DNA of 47,960 bases. Source: an uncultured Bacteroidota bacterium (lineage in GTDB: Bacteria > Bacteroidota > Bacteroidia > Bacteroidales > P3). Position 1 is the stretch's first letter. Each line of letters starts with the position of its first letter. The notes beneath the pieces were generated by a model. It had not been told where the DNA came from and did not search any database. It saw only the letters and a program-made list of their open reading frames with translations. This document shows positions 1 through 7,319 of this stretch, one piece after another. The position numbers and the translations under genes are program-made. The stretch spans positions 1-47,960 of the forward strand of contig CACYZN010000013.1 of the NCBI GenBank assembly GCA_902778925.1. The letters are read 5' to 3'.

Positions 1-1
1 G

Positions 2-352
2 CCCGCCGAGGTCCAGGAAGTCATCGCCCACGAGTTGAACATGCCCGTGGCCAAGGTCTATGGTATCGTCTCCTTCTACAGCTTCTTCACCATGGAGCCC
101 AAGGGCGAGCACCCCATCGACATCTGCCTGGGTACCGCCTGCTACGTGCGCGGCGCCGAGAAGGTTCTCGATGCCTTCCAGCGTAACCTGGGCATCCAGG
201 TCGGCAAGTGCACCCCCGACGGCAAGTTCTCCCTGAACACCCTCCGTTGCGTCGGTGCCTGCGGTCTGGCCCCCGTCGCCATGATTGGCGAGAAGGTCTA
301 CGGCCGTCTCACCCCCGACCTTGTCCCCGGCATCCTCGCCGAGTACAAATAA
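2..352 (+). CDS. NuoE/HndA-like [2Fe-2S] subunit, 5'-truncated by the window edge
   Basis: The reading frame is open from the first bases, so the true start lies upstream. The visible 117 residues carry the thioredoxin-like ferredoxin fold of the NuoE / HndA family (24 kDa subunit of NADH dehydrogenase or of NAD(P)-linked [FeFe] hydrogenases). Its four cluster ligands are visible as CLGTAC (C-x4-C) followed about 35 residues later by CVGAC (C-x3-C). This subunit passes electrons between the flavin subunit and the rest of a cytoplasmic complex. In anaerobic Bacteroidales the usual partners are a NuoF-like flavoprotein and an [FeFe] hydrogenase, but they are not in this window. The gene is the last of its transcription unit here: a strong hairpin terminator follows 22 bp after the stop. 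The hydrogenase reading is inferred; the family is clear. Confidence 0.9.
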   Translation, partial: PAEVQEVIAHELNMPVAKVYGIVSFYSFFTMEPKGEHPIDICLGTACYVRGAEKVLDAFQRNLGIQVGKCTPDGKFSLNTLRCVGACGLAPVAMIGEKVYGRLTPDLVPGILAEYK

Positions 353-373
353 GTCAACAACTGACTTAACAGT

Positions 374-410
374 AGAGCGGGGCATCCATTCGGATGCCCC
401 GCTCTTATAT
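374..410. terminator. Bidirectional intrinsic terminator between convergent genes
   Basis: A near-perfect 14-bp inverted repeat (AGAGCGGGGCATCC against its complement at 392-405) has a short loop and is followed by a T-rich stretch. It sits between the convergent NuoE-like gene and the S66 peptidase, so it probably ends both transcripts. Confidence 0.85.
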
Positions 411-427
411 TTGATGTCTATCAGGTT

Positions 428-1528
428 CTACAATATCTTTCCGGCCCGTCGCATGCGGTCGGTAAGGGGTGTCGGGGTGGCTATCAGGGGCGAGGTGGTG
501 ACGTCGCGTTGTTCGCCATCTATGTTGAACGTCAAGGTAGCTCCGTCATTGCGCACGTCGATGGTTACGGGAGCGCCCATGACAAGGGGCAGGTTCACGT
601 CACCATGGCCCGCAGGGAATCCGCAGAGCAGCGGTATGCCGTAAGGCTCCACCAGCTGGCGTATCATCTCTTCGACATTCTCATAGGTGAACTCCGAGCC
701 ACAGCCCTCGAACTCGCCCAGTATGATTCCCTTGCAGCGGTCAAGCACGCCGTTCATCTGCAGGATGCGCATCTGACGGTCGATGTTGTGCATCGACTCG
801 CCGACCTCTTCGACAAAGAGGATCAGGTCCTGGCCCATCGTGGCATCGGCCTGCGTGCTCACGTTGGGAGCGATGGTGCAGAGGTTGCCTCCCACCAGCA
901 CGCCGCTGGCCATTCCAGTTATGTTCTGGGCATGGGCGGGCAGGTGATAGCAAGGGACCTGTCCCATCAGCAGGTCGCGCATCATGGTGCTGGTCTCGTC
1001 GGTTCCGCCATTTGCCAGATATGAACTCATGGTGCCGTGGACGCTCATCACTCCGGCGCGGCTCAGCAGGCCGTGCAGGGTACTGATGTCGCTGAAGCCG
1101 ACGAGCCATTTGGGCGAGGCGGACAGTTCAGCAAGCGGAATGTGGTCGATAAGCTGTATGGTGCCGTAGCCGCCGCGGTTGCAGATAATGGCCTTGATGC
1201 TCGGGTCGTTGAACGCCCAGAGGATGTCGCTGGCGCGCTCGTCGACGGTACCGGCATATTTTCCGTCGATTATCTTACCAACATTGGGGCCGATGACGGG
1301 CACTAGGCCCCACGATCGCAGCACGTTGGCGGTAGCCTCTACATTCTCCATCGGGGTGTAATAGGCCGGAGAGATAAGTGCCACGGTGTCGCCGGTATTC
1401 AGATAGGCCGGTTTCACGCAGTTGAGCACCACGTTTCCGTCGGGTGTAGGCTCTGGCCGGACCTCTTCCTTTCCGCACGACGCAAAGAACAACGTCGCAA
1501 TAGTCAGTAATAGCAGTGTTTTTCTCAT
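428..1528 (-). CDS. LD-carboxypeptidase-like peptidase S66, lipoprotein
   Basis: A 366-residue protein of the S66 family (LdcA / MccF). These serine peptidases cleave the L,D-bond of tetrapeptide stem peptides during murein recycling, or inactivate microcin C-like compounds. The start is chosen at the signal peptide: a hydrophobic segment ends in a lipobox with Cys18 (FFASC), so the protein is probably anchored in a membrane facing the periplasm. That differs from the cytosolic LdcA of E. coli. The triad is recognisable: Ser146 in GFSDIS, Glu240/241 in FVEEVGE and His308 in PAGHGD. The oxyanion-region motif NRGGYG is at 117-122. Length suits the family with a short leader. A Bacteroidota promoter lies just upstream. 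Substrate cannot be told from sequence. Confidence 0.88.
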   Translation of the reverse strand: MRKTLLLLTIATLFFASCGKEEVRPEPTPDGNVVLNCVKPAYLNTGDTVALISPAYYTPMENVEATANVLRSWGLVPVIGPNVGKIIDGKYAGTVDERASDILWAFNDPSIKAIICNRGGYGTIQLIDHIPLAELSASPKWLVGFSDISTLHGLLSRAGVMSVHGTMSSYLANGGTDETSTMMRDLLMGQVPCYHLPAHAQNITGMASGVLVGGNLCTIAPNVSTQADATMGQDLILFVEEVGESMHNIDRQMRILQMNGVLDRCKGIILGEFEGCGSEFTYENVEEMIRQLVEPYGIPLLCGFPAGHGDVNLPLVMGAPVTIDVRNDGATLTFNIDGEQRDVTTSPLIATPTPLTDRMRRAGKIL

Positions 1529-1551
1529 AATAGTTGTGTTTTTTTAGAATG

Positions 1552-1582
1552 CAAAGATATAAATAAAATGGTTCTCCGCAAA
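1552..1582 (-). promoter_or_regulatory. Bacteroidota-type promoter for the S66 peptidase gene
   Basis: Reading the minus strand, TTTG (1582-1579) is followed by a 19-nt spacer and TATCTTTG (1559-1552). This matches the primary sigma consensus of Bacteroidota (TTTG, N19-20, TAnnTTTG). The start codon lies 23 nt further on. Confidence 0.75.
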
Positions 1583-1620
1583 TAAATTTCACATCTATTG
1601 TGTCGAATTTGCCAAGCCGA

Positions 1621-1644
1621 CGGCACACCACAGTGAAGTCTCGT
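1621..1644 (+). repeat. 24-bp direct repeat, left copy
   Basis: The sequence CGGCACACCAC-nnn-GAAGTCTCGT recurs at 2117-2140, with only the three central bases different. Both copies are followed shortly by an ACTAACGCATT repeat word. The pair brackets about 470 bp of repeat-rich spacer between the S66 peptidase gene and the restriction operon. No open reading frame between them looks real. Confidence 0.6.
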
Positions 1645-1662
1645 TAGCGTTTCGAAAAGATA

Positions 1663-1700
1663 CTAACGCATTTCCACATTTACGCATTAACACATTTAAA
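1663..1700 (+). repeat. Short CGCATT/CACATT 8-bp-type repeat array
   Basis: Degenerate copies of the word CRCATTWA (for example CTAACGCATT, TACGCATTAA, CACATTTAA). Further copies of the same family lie at 1941-2036 and 2149-2172 in this spacer and elsewhere in the window, both between and inside genes. Confidence 0.65.
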
Positions 1701-1709
1701 CTTATTATT

Positions 1710-1890
1710 CCTTCGGTGATCCTTCGGCAATCCCTCGGCGATCCCGGCTCGTTGCGCCGCTATACTGTCCCATATCTCCACCATATCTCCACCATATCTC
1801 CACCATATACTCACCATATACTTACCATATAGTTAGCATATACAAAACATATAGAAAGCATATACAAAACATATACAAAGCATATACAAG
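1710..1890 (+). repeat. 11-bp-period intergenic element (copy 1)
   Basis: Three GC-rich 11-mers of the type CCTTCGGTGAT (1710-1742) and a less regular stretch are followed by eleven consecutive AT-rich 11-mers at 1770-1890. These begin as CCATATCTCCA and drift to GCATATACAAA. The 11-nt spacing is exact over the eleven units. The architecture (GC-rich words at an edge, AT-rich words in the middle) matches the elements at 19632, 30007 and 37204. It is non-coding and lies in the spacer downstream of the restriction operon. Confidence 0.8.
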
Positions 1891-1940
1891 GCTCTGGCGG
1901 CCGTTATCGGCCGCCATGAATCTTGAATCTTGAACCCTTA

Positions 1941-2036
1941 ACCATTCACACGTTCACGCATTCTTAAAGCGCATTCCCACTAACGCATTTACACGTTAAC
2001 GCATTTACGCATTTTTTAAAGCATTCCCACATTTCC
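1941..2036 (+). repeat. Degenerate CGCATT / CACGTT repeat array
   Basis: Repeated words such as ACGCATT, ACACGTTAACGCATT and AAAGCATTCCCAC, irregularly spaced by about 8-10 nt. It is preceded at 1917-1935 by two copies of AATCTTGA, related to the TTGAAC array at the right end of the window. Nothing here looks coding. Confidence 0.55.
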
Positions 2037-2081
2037 ATCGCCTTCTGAGGAACATTTTTTTTACTACAATGTTTCACGGAG

Positions 2082-2125
2082 GTCGGCACCAAGTCAGCAC
2101 CAAGTCGGCAAGAAGTCGGCACACC
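2082..2125 (+). repeat. Four 11-bp tandem units (GTCGGCACCAA type)
   Basis: Four consecutive 11-mers: GTCGGCACCAA, GTCAGCACCAA, GTCGGCAAGAA and GTCGGCACACC. The word differs from the other 11-bp arrays but the period is the same. The last unit runs into the right-hand copy of the 24-bp direct repeat. Confidence 0.7.
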
Positions 2126-2140
2126 ACGTCGAAGTCTCGT
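2117..2140 (+). repeat. 24-bp direct repeat, right copy
   Basis: Partner of 1621-1644; identical except for three central bases. An ACTAACGCATTAA word follows within 20 nt, as in the left copy. Confidence 0.6.
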
Positions 2141-2184
2141 GTATTCCCACTAACGCATTAACACATTCTTTACGCCTTCTATAA

Positions 2185-4701
2185 TTACCCCACCAACGCC
2201 TCTATCGGCACGGTGCTGTCCATCAAACCGATGCGGGTGTCCGAAGCGTGACGGTTCACGCCGGTATAGGCTAACGAGGCATCCTCGTAGCGGCGGAACT
2301 TCAAGATGGCATCGTTCATCTGGGCACGGTTGAAGACACCAATGCGCAGTAGCAGGTCGAAGTCGTCGATGGTCAAGCCTGTAACCCGCTCGAACAGCGA
2401 GGGCTCCAATTTGCGGATGACATCTTCAAGGCTCTCCTCGCGGTAGTCGGTGAGGTACATGAAGATGGGGATGCGCGTGGCAAACTTCATCAGTTTCTCC
2501 TGCACCTCGCGCCGTTTGGAGCGGTATTCTTTCTCCTCTGCCGTCAGTTCTTTCTTCTTTTTTGGATTATCGCTGGCCTCGCGTTTCAGTTTCTTTATTC
2601 GTTCCGCGCGGTTGACGATATTCTCGATGATGTCGCTGCCCAAGGCGCGGAAGCCCTCTATCTTCATGATGGTGGCTAAGGCCTCGGGGTTGTCGAGTAC
2701 CCTCTGCAAGGTGGCGTTGTCGACGTTGACCAGCTGGGCGCTGTTCCATCGACGTGCCAACAGGGTGCCGCTGGTGCCGTTATCCACAAAATCGAGTATC
2801 TCGGTGGCGTCCACCCGCTTCATCGAGCTGCCGTCGAACTGGAGGATTGGCAGGAAGTTGATAAAGTCGTTCACCTTGTCGGTGATGCGGCGGTTGCTGT
2901 CGACGTCCAATTGGTTGGCGTAGGTCACCACCTCGCGCAGGGCACGGTTGGGCGCAAAGTCGAAGACATAGCAGGTGGGCTTCAGGATGGTCTTCTTCGT
3001 GGGGTCGTCCTTGTCGGTGGCCGTCCAGGGACTCTGCACGCGGAAAGCTGTCTGGAAATAGGTCTCGGGCGAAGAGCAATTGCGCAGCATCAGCAATCCG
3101 CCCAGCGGGCGAAGGGTGACGCCTGTGGTCAGCTTGCCACAGGTGAGGGTGATGGTGCGTGTCGTCAACGGGTTGTCGCCCATGGCTTTGCGTACAGGGC
3201 CGAGAGCATCCACGCCGATGCCAGCCTTGCTGCCGCTGCAGTTGATGATTTGATAGGTCTGGTAGAATCCGTTGGCTGGACGTCGCAGCAGTGCCTCCAT
3301 AGCGTCGCACGAGGCCACATTGGGCAGGAACCACATGGTGTGGGCGCAGAGGTCAAGCAGACGCGTGTCCTCGAAGGGCAGGGGCGGATGCTCGTTGAGC
3401 GGCGAACTACTGTCGCCATAGATGGGTGTCTCGCCTCGGATGATGTCGAGCCATTTCTGCACCGCCTTCTCATGGACGAAAGTCTTGCCCTCGGCCCGGA
3501 AGAACTCGTTGAGGTCAAATCCGTCCATGTCCCACTGCTCTATCATGGCGCCGAGGTCCTGTGGCATCTGGTAGGTCATCATCACCATGGTGGGCATCTC
3601 CAGATAGGGGCCGCCGACGTCCTCTTTCCGTTTCTGCTCGTCCTGATAGGTCCAGTTGAATATCTGGTTCTCCATAAACTCGCCTGTGGCGAGGGCGCGG
3701 AAGGGCGTGCCGCTGAGGTAGAGGAAATGCTTGCCGGTGATGGGGATGTCCTCGTCGTCCCACGCGCGGCCGTTCTCCACGTCGATGCCGCTCTCGCTCA
3801 TCACCTCGTCCTCTTCCGCCTGCCGCCGTTTGGCATCGGCATCGCCGAGGTCAAGCAGACTCTTGGCGTTGTCGTTCCAGGCACCGAAATGGTACTCGTC
3901 CAAAACGATTAAATCCCAGTCGATGCTGTGCACCCACTCGTTCTTGGTCTTGATGTTGCCGTAGCGATCTCTGCCAAGATAGTCTTGGAACGAGCCAAAG
4001 ACAACCAAAGGAAATGCGTTATTGAGGGAGTGCGTTAATGCGTTAGTAGCATCCGCGTCGCGGCTACTATAATACCGCCACCCTTCGAAGTCTCTATGCC
4101 GCAGCAGGTCGTCCCTCCACGAGTCCTCCACGGCGGGCTTGAAGGTGAGCACCAGAACCCGCTTAGCCTTCATCCGCTTGGCCAGCTGGTAGGTGGCAAA
4201 GGTCTTGCCGAAGCGCATCTTGGCATTCCACAGGTAGTGGCTGGGGCGGTCAGGCTCTTCCTTGTCCATCTGTGCAAAGTATTCCACTGTCTGATTTACG
4301 GCCTGCTCCTGTTCATCGCGCATCTTATAATCAAGGTCGCGCACCGTCTCAACCTGTGTATCGCGGTGACGCACCGCCACATAAGCGGCCTTCGCCTCGC
4401 GAAGCGAGCAGCGGCACCACTCCCCTATCAGTTCTTTCCCCATACGGCGCAGCATCTCATGCAGGTCGTGATCGGAAAAACTCTCGCCGCTGCCATCGGC
4501 ATAGAAGGCGTTGTCGTGCCACAGCAGGTGGTAGGTCTTGTGAGGCTCCGTGATGGGGTGCTGCTCGTCGATGCGTTTCCGCACGTCGGCACGTGTCGTC
4601 TGCCCTATCTTTATCCAGCCGGGGAACGACGTGTCATCATACATATAAATCTGCGGCACCGCGCGCCGCATGGTGGGGAGTATCTGTTCTGTCGTCTGCA
4701 T
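2185..4701 (-). CDS. GIY-YIG (T5orf172-like) nuclease-helicase, restriction subunit
   Basis: An 838-residue protein that probably forms the translocating/cutting part of the adjacent restriction-modification system. Residues about 18-105 resemble a T5orf172/GIY-YIG nuclease domain (IYMYDD, then WIKIGQTTR). A superfamily 2 helicase core follows: Walker A AKMRFGKT at 160-167, motif II DEYH at 268-271, motif III SGTPFRA at 330-336 and a motif VI-like QTAFRVQSP at 550-558. The last about 200 residues are charged and may contact the methylase or DNA. It is the third gene of the leftward operon, 75 bp behind the second methylase gene. Residues 216-229 (NALTHSLNNA and flanks) are encoded by a CGCATT-type repeat inserted in frame between helicase motifs Ia and II. 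Type (III-like or other) is not certain. Confidence 0.82.
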   Translation of the reverse strand: MQTTEQILPTMRRAVPQIYMYDDTSFPGWIKIGQTTRADVRKRIDEQHPITEPHKTYHLLWHDNAFYADGSGESFSDHDLHEMLRRMGKELIGEWCRCSLREAKAAYVAVRHRDTQVETVRDLDYKMRDEQEQAVNQTVEYFAQMDKEEPDRPSHYLWNAKMRFGKTFATYQLAKRMKAKRVLVLTFKPAVEDSWRDDLLRHRDFEGWRYYSSRDADATNALTHSLNNAFPLVVFGSFQDYLGRDRYGNIKTKNEWVHSIDWDLIVLDEYHFGAWNDNAKSLLDLGDADAKRRQAEEDEVMSESGIDVENGRAWDDEDIPITGKHFLYLSGTPFRALATGEFMENQIFNWTYQDEQKRKEDVGGPYLEMPTMVMMTYQMPQDLGAMIEQWDMDGFDLNEFFRAEGKTFVHEKAVQKWLDIIRGETPIYGDSSSPLNEHPPLPFEDTRLLDLCAHTMWFLPNVASCDAMEALLRRPANGFYQTYQIINCSGSKAGIGVDALGPVRKAMGDNPLTTRTITLTCGKLTTGVTLRPLGGLLMLRNCSSPETYFQTAFRVQSPWTATDKDDPTKKTILKPTCYVFDFAPNRALREVVTYANQLDVDSNRRITDKVNDFINFLPILQFDGSSMKRVDATEILDFVDNGTSGTLLARRWNSAQLVNVDNATLQRVLDNPEALATIMKIEGFRALGSDIIENIVNRAERIKKLKREASDNPKKKKELTAEEKEYRSKRREVQEKLMKFATRIPIFMYLTDYREESLEDVIRKLEPSLFERVTGLTIDDFDLLLRIGVFNRAQMNDAILKFRRYEDASLAYTGVNRHASDTRIGLMDSTVPIEALVG
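4015..4056 (-). repeat. In-frame CGCATTA repeat inside the helicase gene
   Basis: On the minus strand this stretch reads ACTAACGCATTAACGCACTC-like words of the same family as the intergenic 8-bp arrays. It keeps the frame and encodes NALTHSLNNA at about residues 220-229. A near-identical peptide, DALTQSHNNA, is found in the PhzF protein of this window. Confidence 0.7.
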
Positions 4702-4721
4702 GGGTTCTATGTGGGTTTTAT

Positions 4722-4754
4722 GATCCTTCGACGGTCCTTCGGCGATCCTTCGAC
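4722..4754 (+). repeat. Three 11-bp units between methylase and helicase genes
   Basis: GATCCTTCGAC, GGTCCTTCGGC and GATCCTTCGAC fill much of the 75-bp gap between the second methylase gene and the helicase gene. The words match the GC-rich edge words of the element at 1710. Confidence 0.7.
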
Positions 4755-4776
4755 GAAATTGAGTGGAAACAGCTCC

Positions 4777-6318
4777 TCACTCCATCGGGCGTATCATACT
4801 TTCGATAAAGGCAATCTCATCCTCCGTCAGGCCGTATTTCTTGTACAGCATCTCGTCCGTCCACGGGTGGGAGAAGTCAACCAAAGGTATAAGTCCAAAA
4901 ACATCTTTTGAAACTCTCACCGTTCCATGCCCATGGTAAAGGAGAAAAAGGAAAAACGAGGTTTGCATATATGTCTTGCAGTAATCTCTCTCCTCTCGTG
5001 TATTAAATGGACCAATCATCAAGAATGTTTCGGTACATATTTCGCCTTTATTACCGTCTATTGATGCAGGTGGTATTGTGGCATTTGTTGAATAACTCGT
5101 AGTAAAGAAGATTTTATACTTTTCGATTGTATCCTTGCCTTCAGGGATTGCGTTTGGATTTACGTAACCAATCTGTCTTCTAGCACCGCCCTTTAACCCC
5201 TTTACTCCGTATATTTTAATTTTTCCATTCTCATATTGTTCACATAACTGTAATTCTGGGTATCTATCTGGTTCATTGAATAGTGACCCTCTAATTCCAT
5301 ATGGTTTAGTAGAGGATACAATATTTTTGAATTTTGCCACTGTGCCGATTTTATCGAGTATTGATATAATTCGTCCGTCCCTAATTATATAGTCGAAAAA
5401 AGTATTGTTAAGTTTTCGCAAGGATGTTGTTATTTCACCGCTATTGGATTTAAATGTATAGTTTACTTTTCCTGAATAAGATCTATCCCACATAAAATAA
5501 CAGACCCCACCATCAATGTGTGTTCCAGCAAAACATTGAGAGGCATCTTCAAAATCGTATAATATTCTGATATGACTATCATAAATCATATTGTCTCGAA
5601 ACTTGCTAAGATTTCTGCCTCCGACCATCCATTTTGACGGGATAATCATTATTAAATAGATAGGGGTTAATTTCAAGGATTGCTCTACAAATTTGTTATA
5701 AATAGGCATGGCAGCATCTGTACTACCACCACCACCGTCACTCATCTGATACGGTGGATTTCCTATGATTACATCGAATTGCATATCTTTTTTGAATATT
5801 TCTTTGATTGTTTTATGGATAAAGGGATAGGCGTATGTCTCGCGGCTGTCAGTACGGAGGTATTCGCCTTTGCTGGCGCCGCAGTACTCGCAGCGGCCTT
5901 GCGCGTTCCAAGTGTGCTGGCAGCGGTCGTACAGCAGGTTACCTTGCCCGTCGCGGAAGGCGGTGCTGACGCTATACTCGCCATTGGCCTGTTTGGAGCA
6001 ATAGAGCGTCCTACGGCTCATCTCGGCCGTAAGGTCGGTACAAGCGATGCCGAAGACCTGCTTGGTCATCACGTGGTCAATCCGATCCTGTAGGTCGGGC
6101 ATTTGCTCTTCGAGTCCTGCAAGCAGGCGCTTGGCAATCTCACGCAGAAAGACACCACTCTTGCTACAGGGGTCTAAGAACCGCGTCTTCGGGCTGCGAA
6201 ACAGCTCCTGTGGCAGCAGGTCGAGCATCCGGTTGGCCAGCTCCGGCGAGGTGAAGACCTCGTCACTGCTGAGGTTGGCCAAGCAGTTGAGAATATCAGG
6301 ACTATAATTATTCTTCAT
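4777..6318 (-). CDS. Eco57I-like N6-adenine DNA methylase with specificity region
   Basis: A 513-residue second methylase polypeptide. The start MKNNYSPD at 6318 is chosen because upstream in-frame residues are low complexity and overlap the preceding gene heavily; this start overlaps it by only 11 bp. SAM-binding motif I is FLDPCSKSGVFL (47-58). The catalytic motif IV is NPPY (187-190) in DVIIGNPPYQM. A Cys-rich segment C-x9-CEYC at about 133-146 and the TYAYPFIH stretch (161-168) are typical of this group. The C-terminal half should recognise the DNA target. Codon use changes sharply: residues 1 to about 168 are GC-rich, whereas from just before NPPY to the end (about 4890-5815) the gene is AT-rich. 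This suggests that the specificity part was exchanged. It acts with the upstream methylase-like gene and the downstream helicase. Confidence 0.85.
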   Translation of the reverse strand: MKNNYSPDILNCLANLSSDEVFTSPELANRMLDLLPQELFRSPKTRFLDPCSKSGVFLREIAKRLLAGLEEQMPDLQDRIDHVMTKQVFGIACTDLTAEMSRRTLYCSKQANGEYSVSTAFRDGQGNLLYDRCQHTWNAQGRCEYCGASKGEYLRTDSRETYAYPFIHKTIKEIFKKDMQFDVIIGNPPYQMSDGGGGSTDAAMPIYNKFVEQSLKLTPIYLIMIIPSKWMVGGRNLSKFRDNMIYDSHIRILYDFEDASQCFAGTHIDGGVCYFMWDRSYSGKVNYTFKSNSGEITTSLRKLNNTFFDYIIRDGRIISILDKIGTVAKFKNIVSSTKPYGIRGSLFNEPDRYPELQLCEQYENGKIKIYGVKGLKGGARRQIGYVNPNAIPEGKDTIEKYKIFFTTSYSTNATIPPASIDGNKGEICTETFLMIGPFNTREERDYCKTYMQTSFFLFLLYHGHGTVRVSKDVFGLIPLVDFSHPWTDEMLYKKYGLTEDEIAFIESMIRPME

Positions 6319-6979
6319 ATCTGTAAAGTTGAGTATAATGCAAAGGTGGATAGGTACGCACAGGCTCGTCGAAACTCTGTGCTTCGCCCTGCTCGTCGAA
6401 GAGGGAATACTGGTGCGTCTGGTTGACAAGGAAGTCAAACTGGAAGTCGCGCCGCGAGAACTGCATGCTGCCCGCGATAGGTGTCCACTCGCAAAAAGTA
6501 ATCGGCTTGCCGTCGGCAGTACGATAAGTCAGAGCATCGCCACAGACGATATTCTTCTGCAGCATATACCGTAAGCTCTTCCCATAGTCGCCCAAATCGC
6601 CCATTCGACCCATTCGACCCACCACCTCACCATACAGCCTCTCCCTGCAAGCCTCTGCATTGTCCTCCAACAGTTCAATACCATAGCAAGAGCCTACGGC
6701 AATAAGGCTCTTGAATTCCCATTCCGTCGGAGATTTGATGTCTTTCACTAGGGAGAGTTTGCGGCGTAGAATCTCTATAAGGAAATTCCCGTCGCCACAG
6801 GCGGGCTCAAGGAAACGGCTGTCGAGCCGGAACGACTCATCCCGCACCAAGTCAAGCATGGCATTCACCTCGCGCGGATTGGTGAACACCTCGCCATGGT
6901 CGGCCACCCTCTGGCGGCTCTTAATCTGTTGCTGCAGGCTGGCAGCCTGCGTACCATTTGTGTTTTCGTTGCTTGGCAT
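6308..6979 (-). CDS. Methylase N-terminal-type protein, first gene of the R-M operon
   Basis: A 223-residue protein starting with GEVFTNP-x-EVNAMLD, the same opening as many Eco57I-type methylases (its neighbour has DEVFTSPELANRMLD). It has a strong SAM-binding motif I, FLEPACGDGNFL (56-67), and a KNIVCGDAL motif. There is no NPPY catalytic motif: after QFDFLVNQ the protein ends, exactly where D-V-I-x-G-N-P-P-Y would be expected. It may therefore be a SAM-binding or regulatory partner, or the remnant of a full methylase split from its second half. A 9-bp period at 6588-6623 gives the low-complexity GRMGRMGDLGDYG in frame. Its stop overlaps the start of the next methylase gene by 11 bp, implying translational coupling. 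Confidence 0.75.
   Translation of the reverse strand: MPSNENTNGTQAASLQQQIKSRQRVADHGEVFTNPREVNAMLDLVRDESFRLDSRFLEPACGDGNFLIEILRRKLSLVKDIKSPTEWEFKSLIAVGSCYGIELLEDNAEACRERLYGEVVGRMGRMGDLGDYGKSLRYMLQKNIVCGDALTYRTADGKPITFCEWTPIAGSMQFSRRDFQFDFLVNQTHQYSLFDEQGEAQSFDEPVRTYPPLHYTQLYRYEE
6588..6623 (-). repeat. Four 9-bp units inside the first methylase gene
   Basis: TCGCCCAAA, TCGCCCATT, CGACCCATT and CGACCCACC on the plus strand. On the coding strand they give the Gly/Met/Asp-rich run GRMGRMGDLGD. The period is a multiple of three, so the frame is kept. Confidence 0.55.
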
Positions 6980-7206
6980 AAAAAATCGTGGAACTTTTCT
7001 TACGCCTACTTAGGTGTTCCACGACCTGCCAAGCAAGTAAGTAAAGCCCACGATTCCTCGCAGGCGTTTACCGCTTTACTATTGCTTGGCTTGTTTGTGG
7101 AACTTCAAGTAGGCAAGTTAGAGCGAAAACGCTTTATAATGTGTTATTTATTATCCTTAAATTCTTTCTATATCAATTTGTTATTTATTAGTTCAACATT
7201 TGTTTC
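6980..7206 (-). other. Long untranslated leader of the R-M operon with inverted repeats
   Basis: About 230 nt lie between the predicted promoter and the first methylase start codon. They hold an inverted repeat TCGTGGAAC (6986-6994) / GTTCCACGA (7015-7023), and the word GCCAAGCAA (7026-7034) with its complement TTGCTTGGC near 7083 and again near 6970. No open reading frame in it is convincing. Such a leader could carry a regulator site or an attenuating RNA structure; that is inference. Confidence 0.45.
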
Positions 7207-7213
7207 AATGCTA

Positions 7214-7244
7214 CAAAGATACATAAATTGTGCAATATATCAAA
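7214..7244 (-). promoter_or_regulatory. Promoter of the restriction-modification operon
   Basis: On the minus strand, TTTG (7244-7241), a 19-nt spacer and TATCTTTG (7221-7214). This is an exact Bacteroidota-type match, 50 bp from the divergent promoter of the HD/GHKL gene. Confidence 0.7.
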
Positions 7245-7272
7245 AATATTTTTTTATTTCAAAAAAAATACA

Positions 7273-7280
7273 TATCTTTG
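7273..7280 (+). promoter_or_regulatory. -7 element of the HD/GHKL gene
   Basis: TATCTTTG followed by GC, 40 nt before the chosen start codon. The -33 region is a T-run without a clear TTTG, so the promoter may be weak or use another factor. Confidence 0.6.
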
Positions 7281-7319
7281 CAAAAAGAAAAACAAATTGT
7301 CAATAAAAGGAATAATGAT

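Noticed and set aside
1770-1890. CRISPR array
   Set aside because: Units are 11 bp, contiguous and without unique spacers; no cas genes are present. The same holds for the other arrays.
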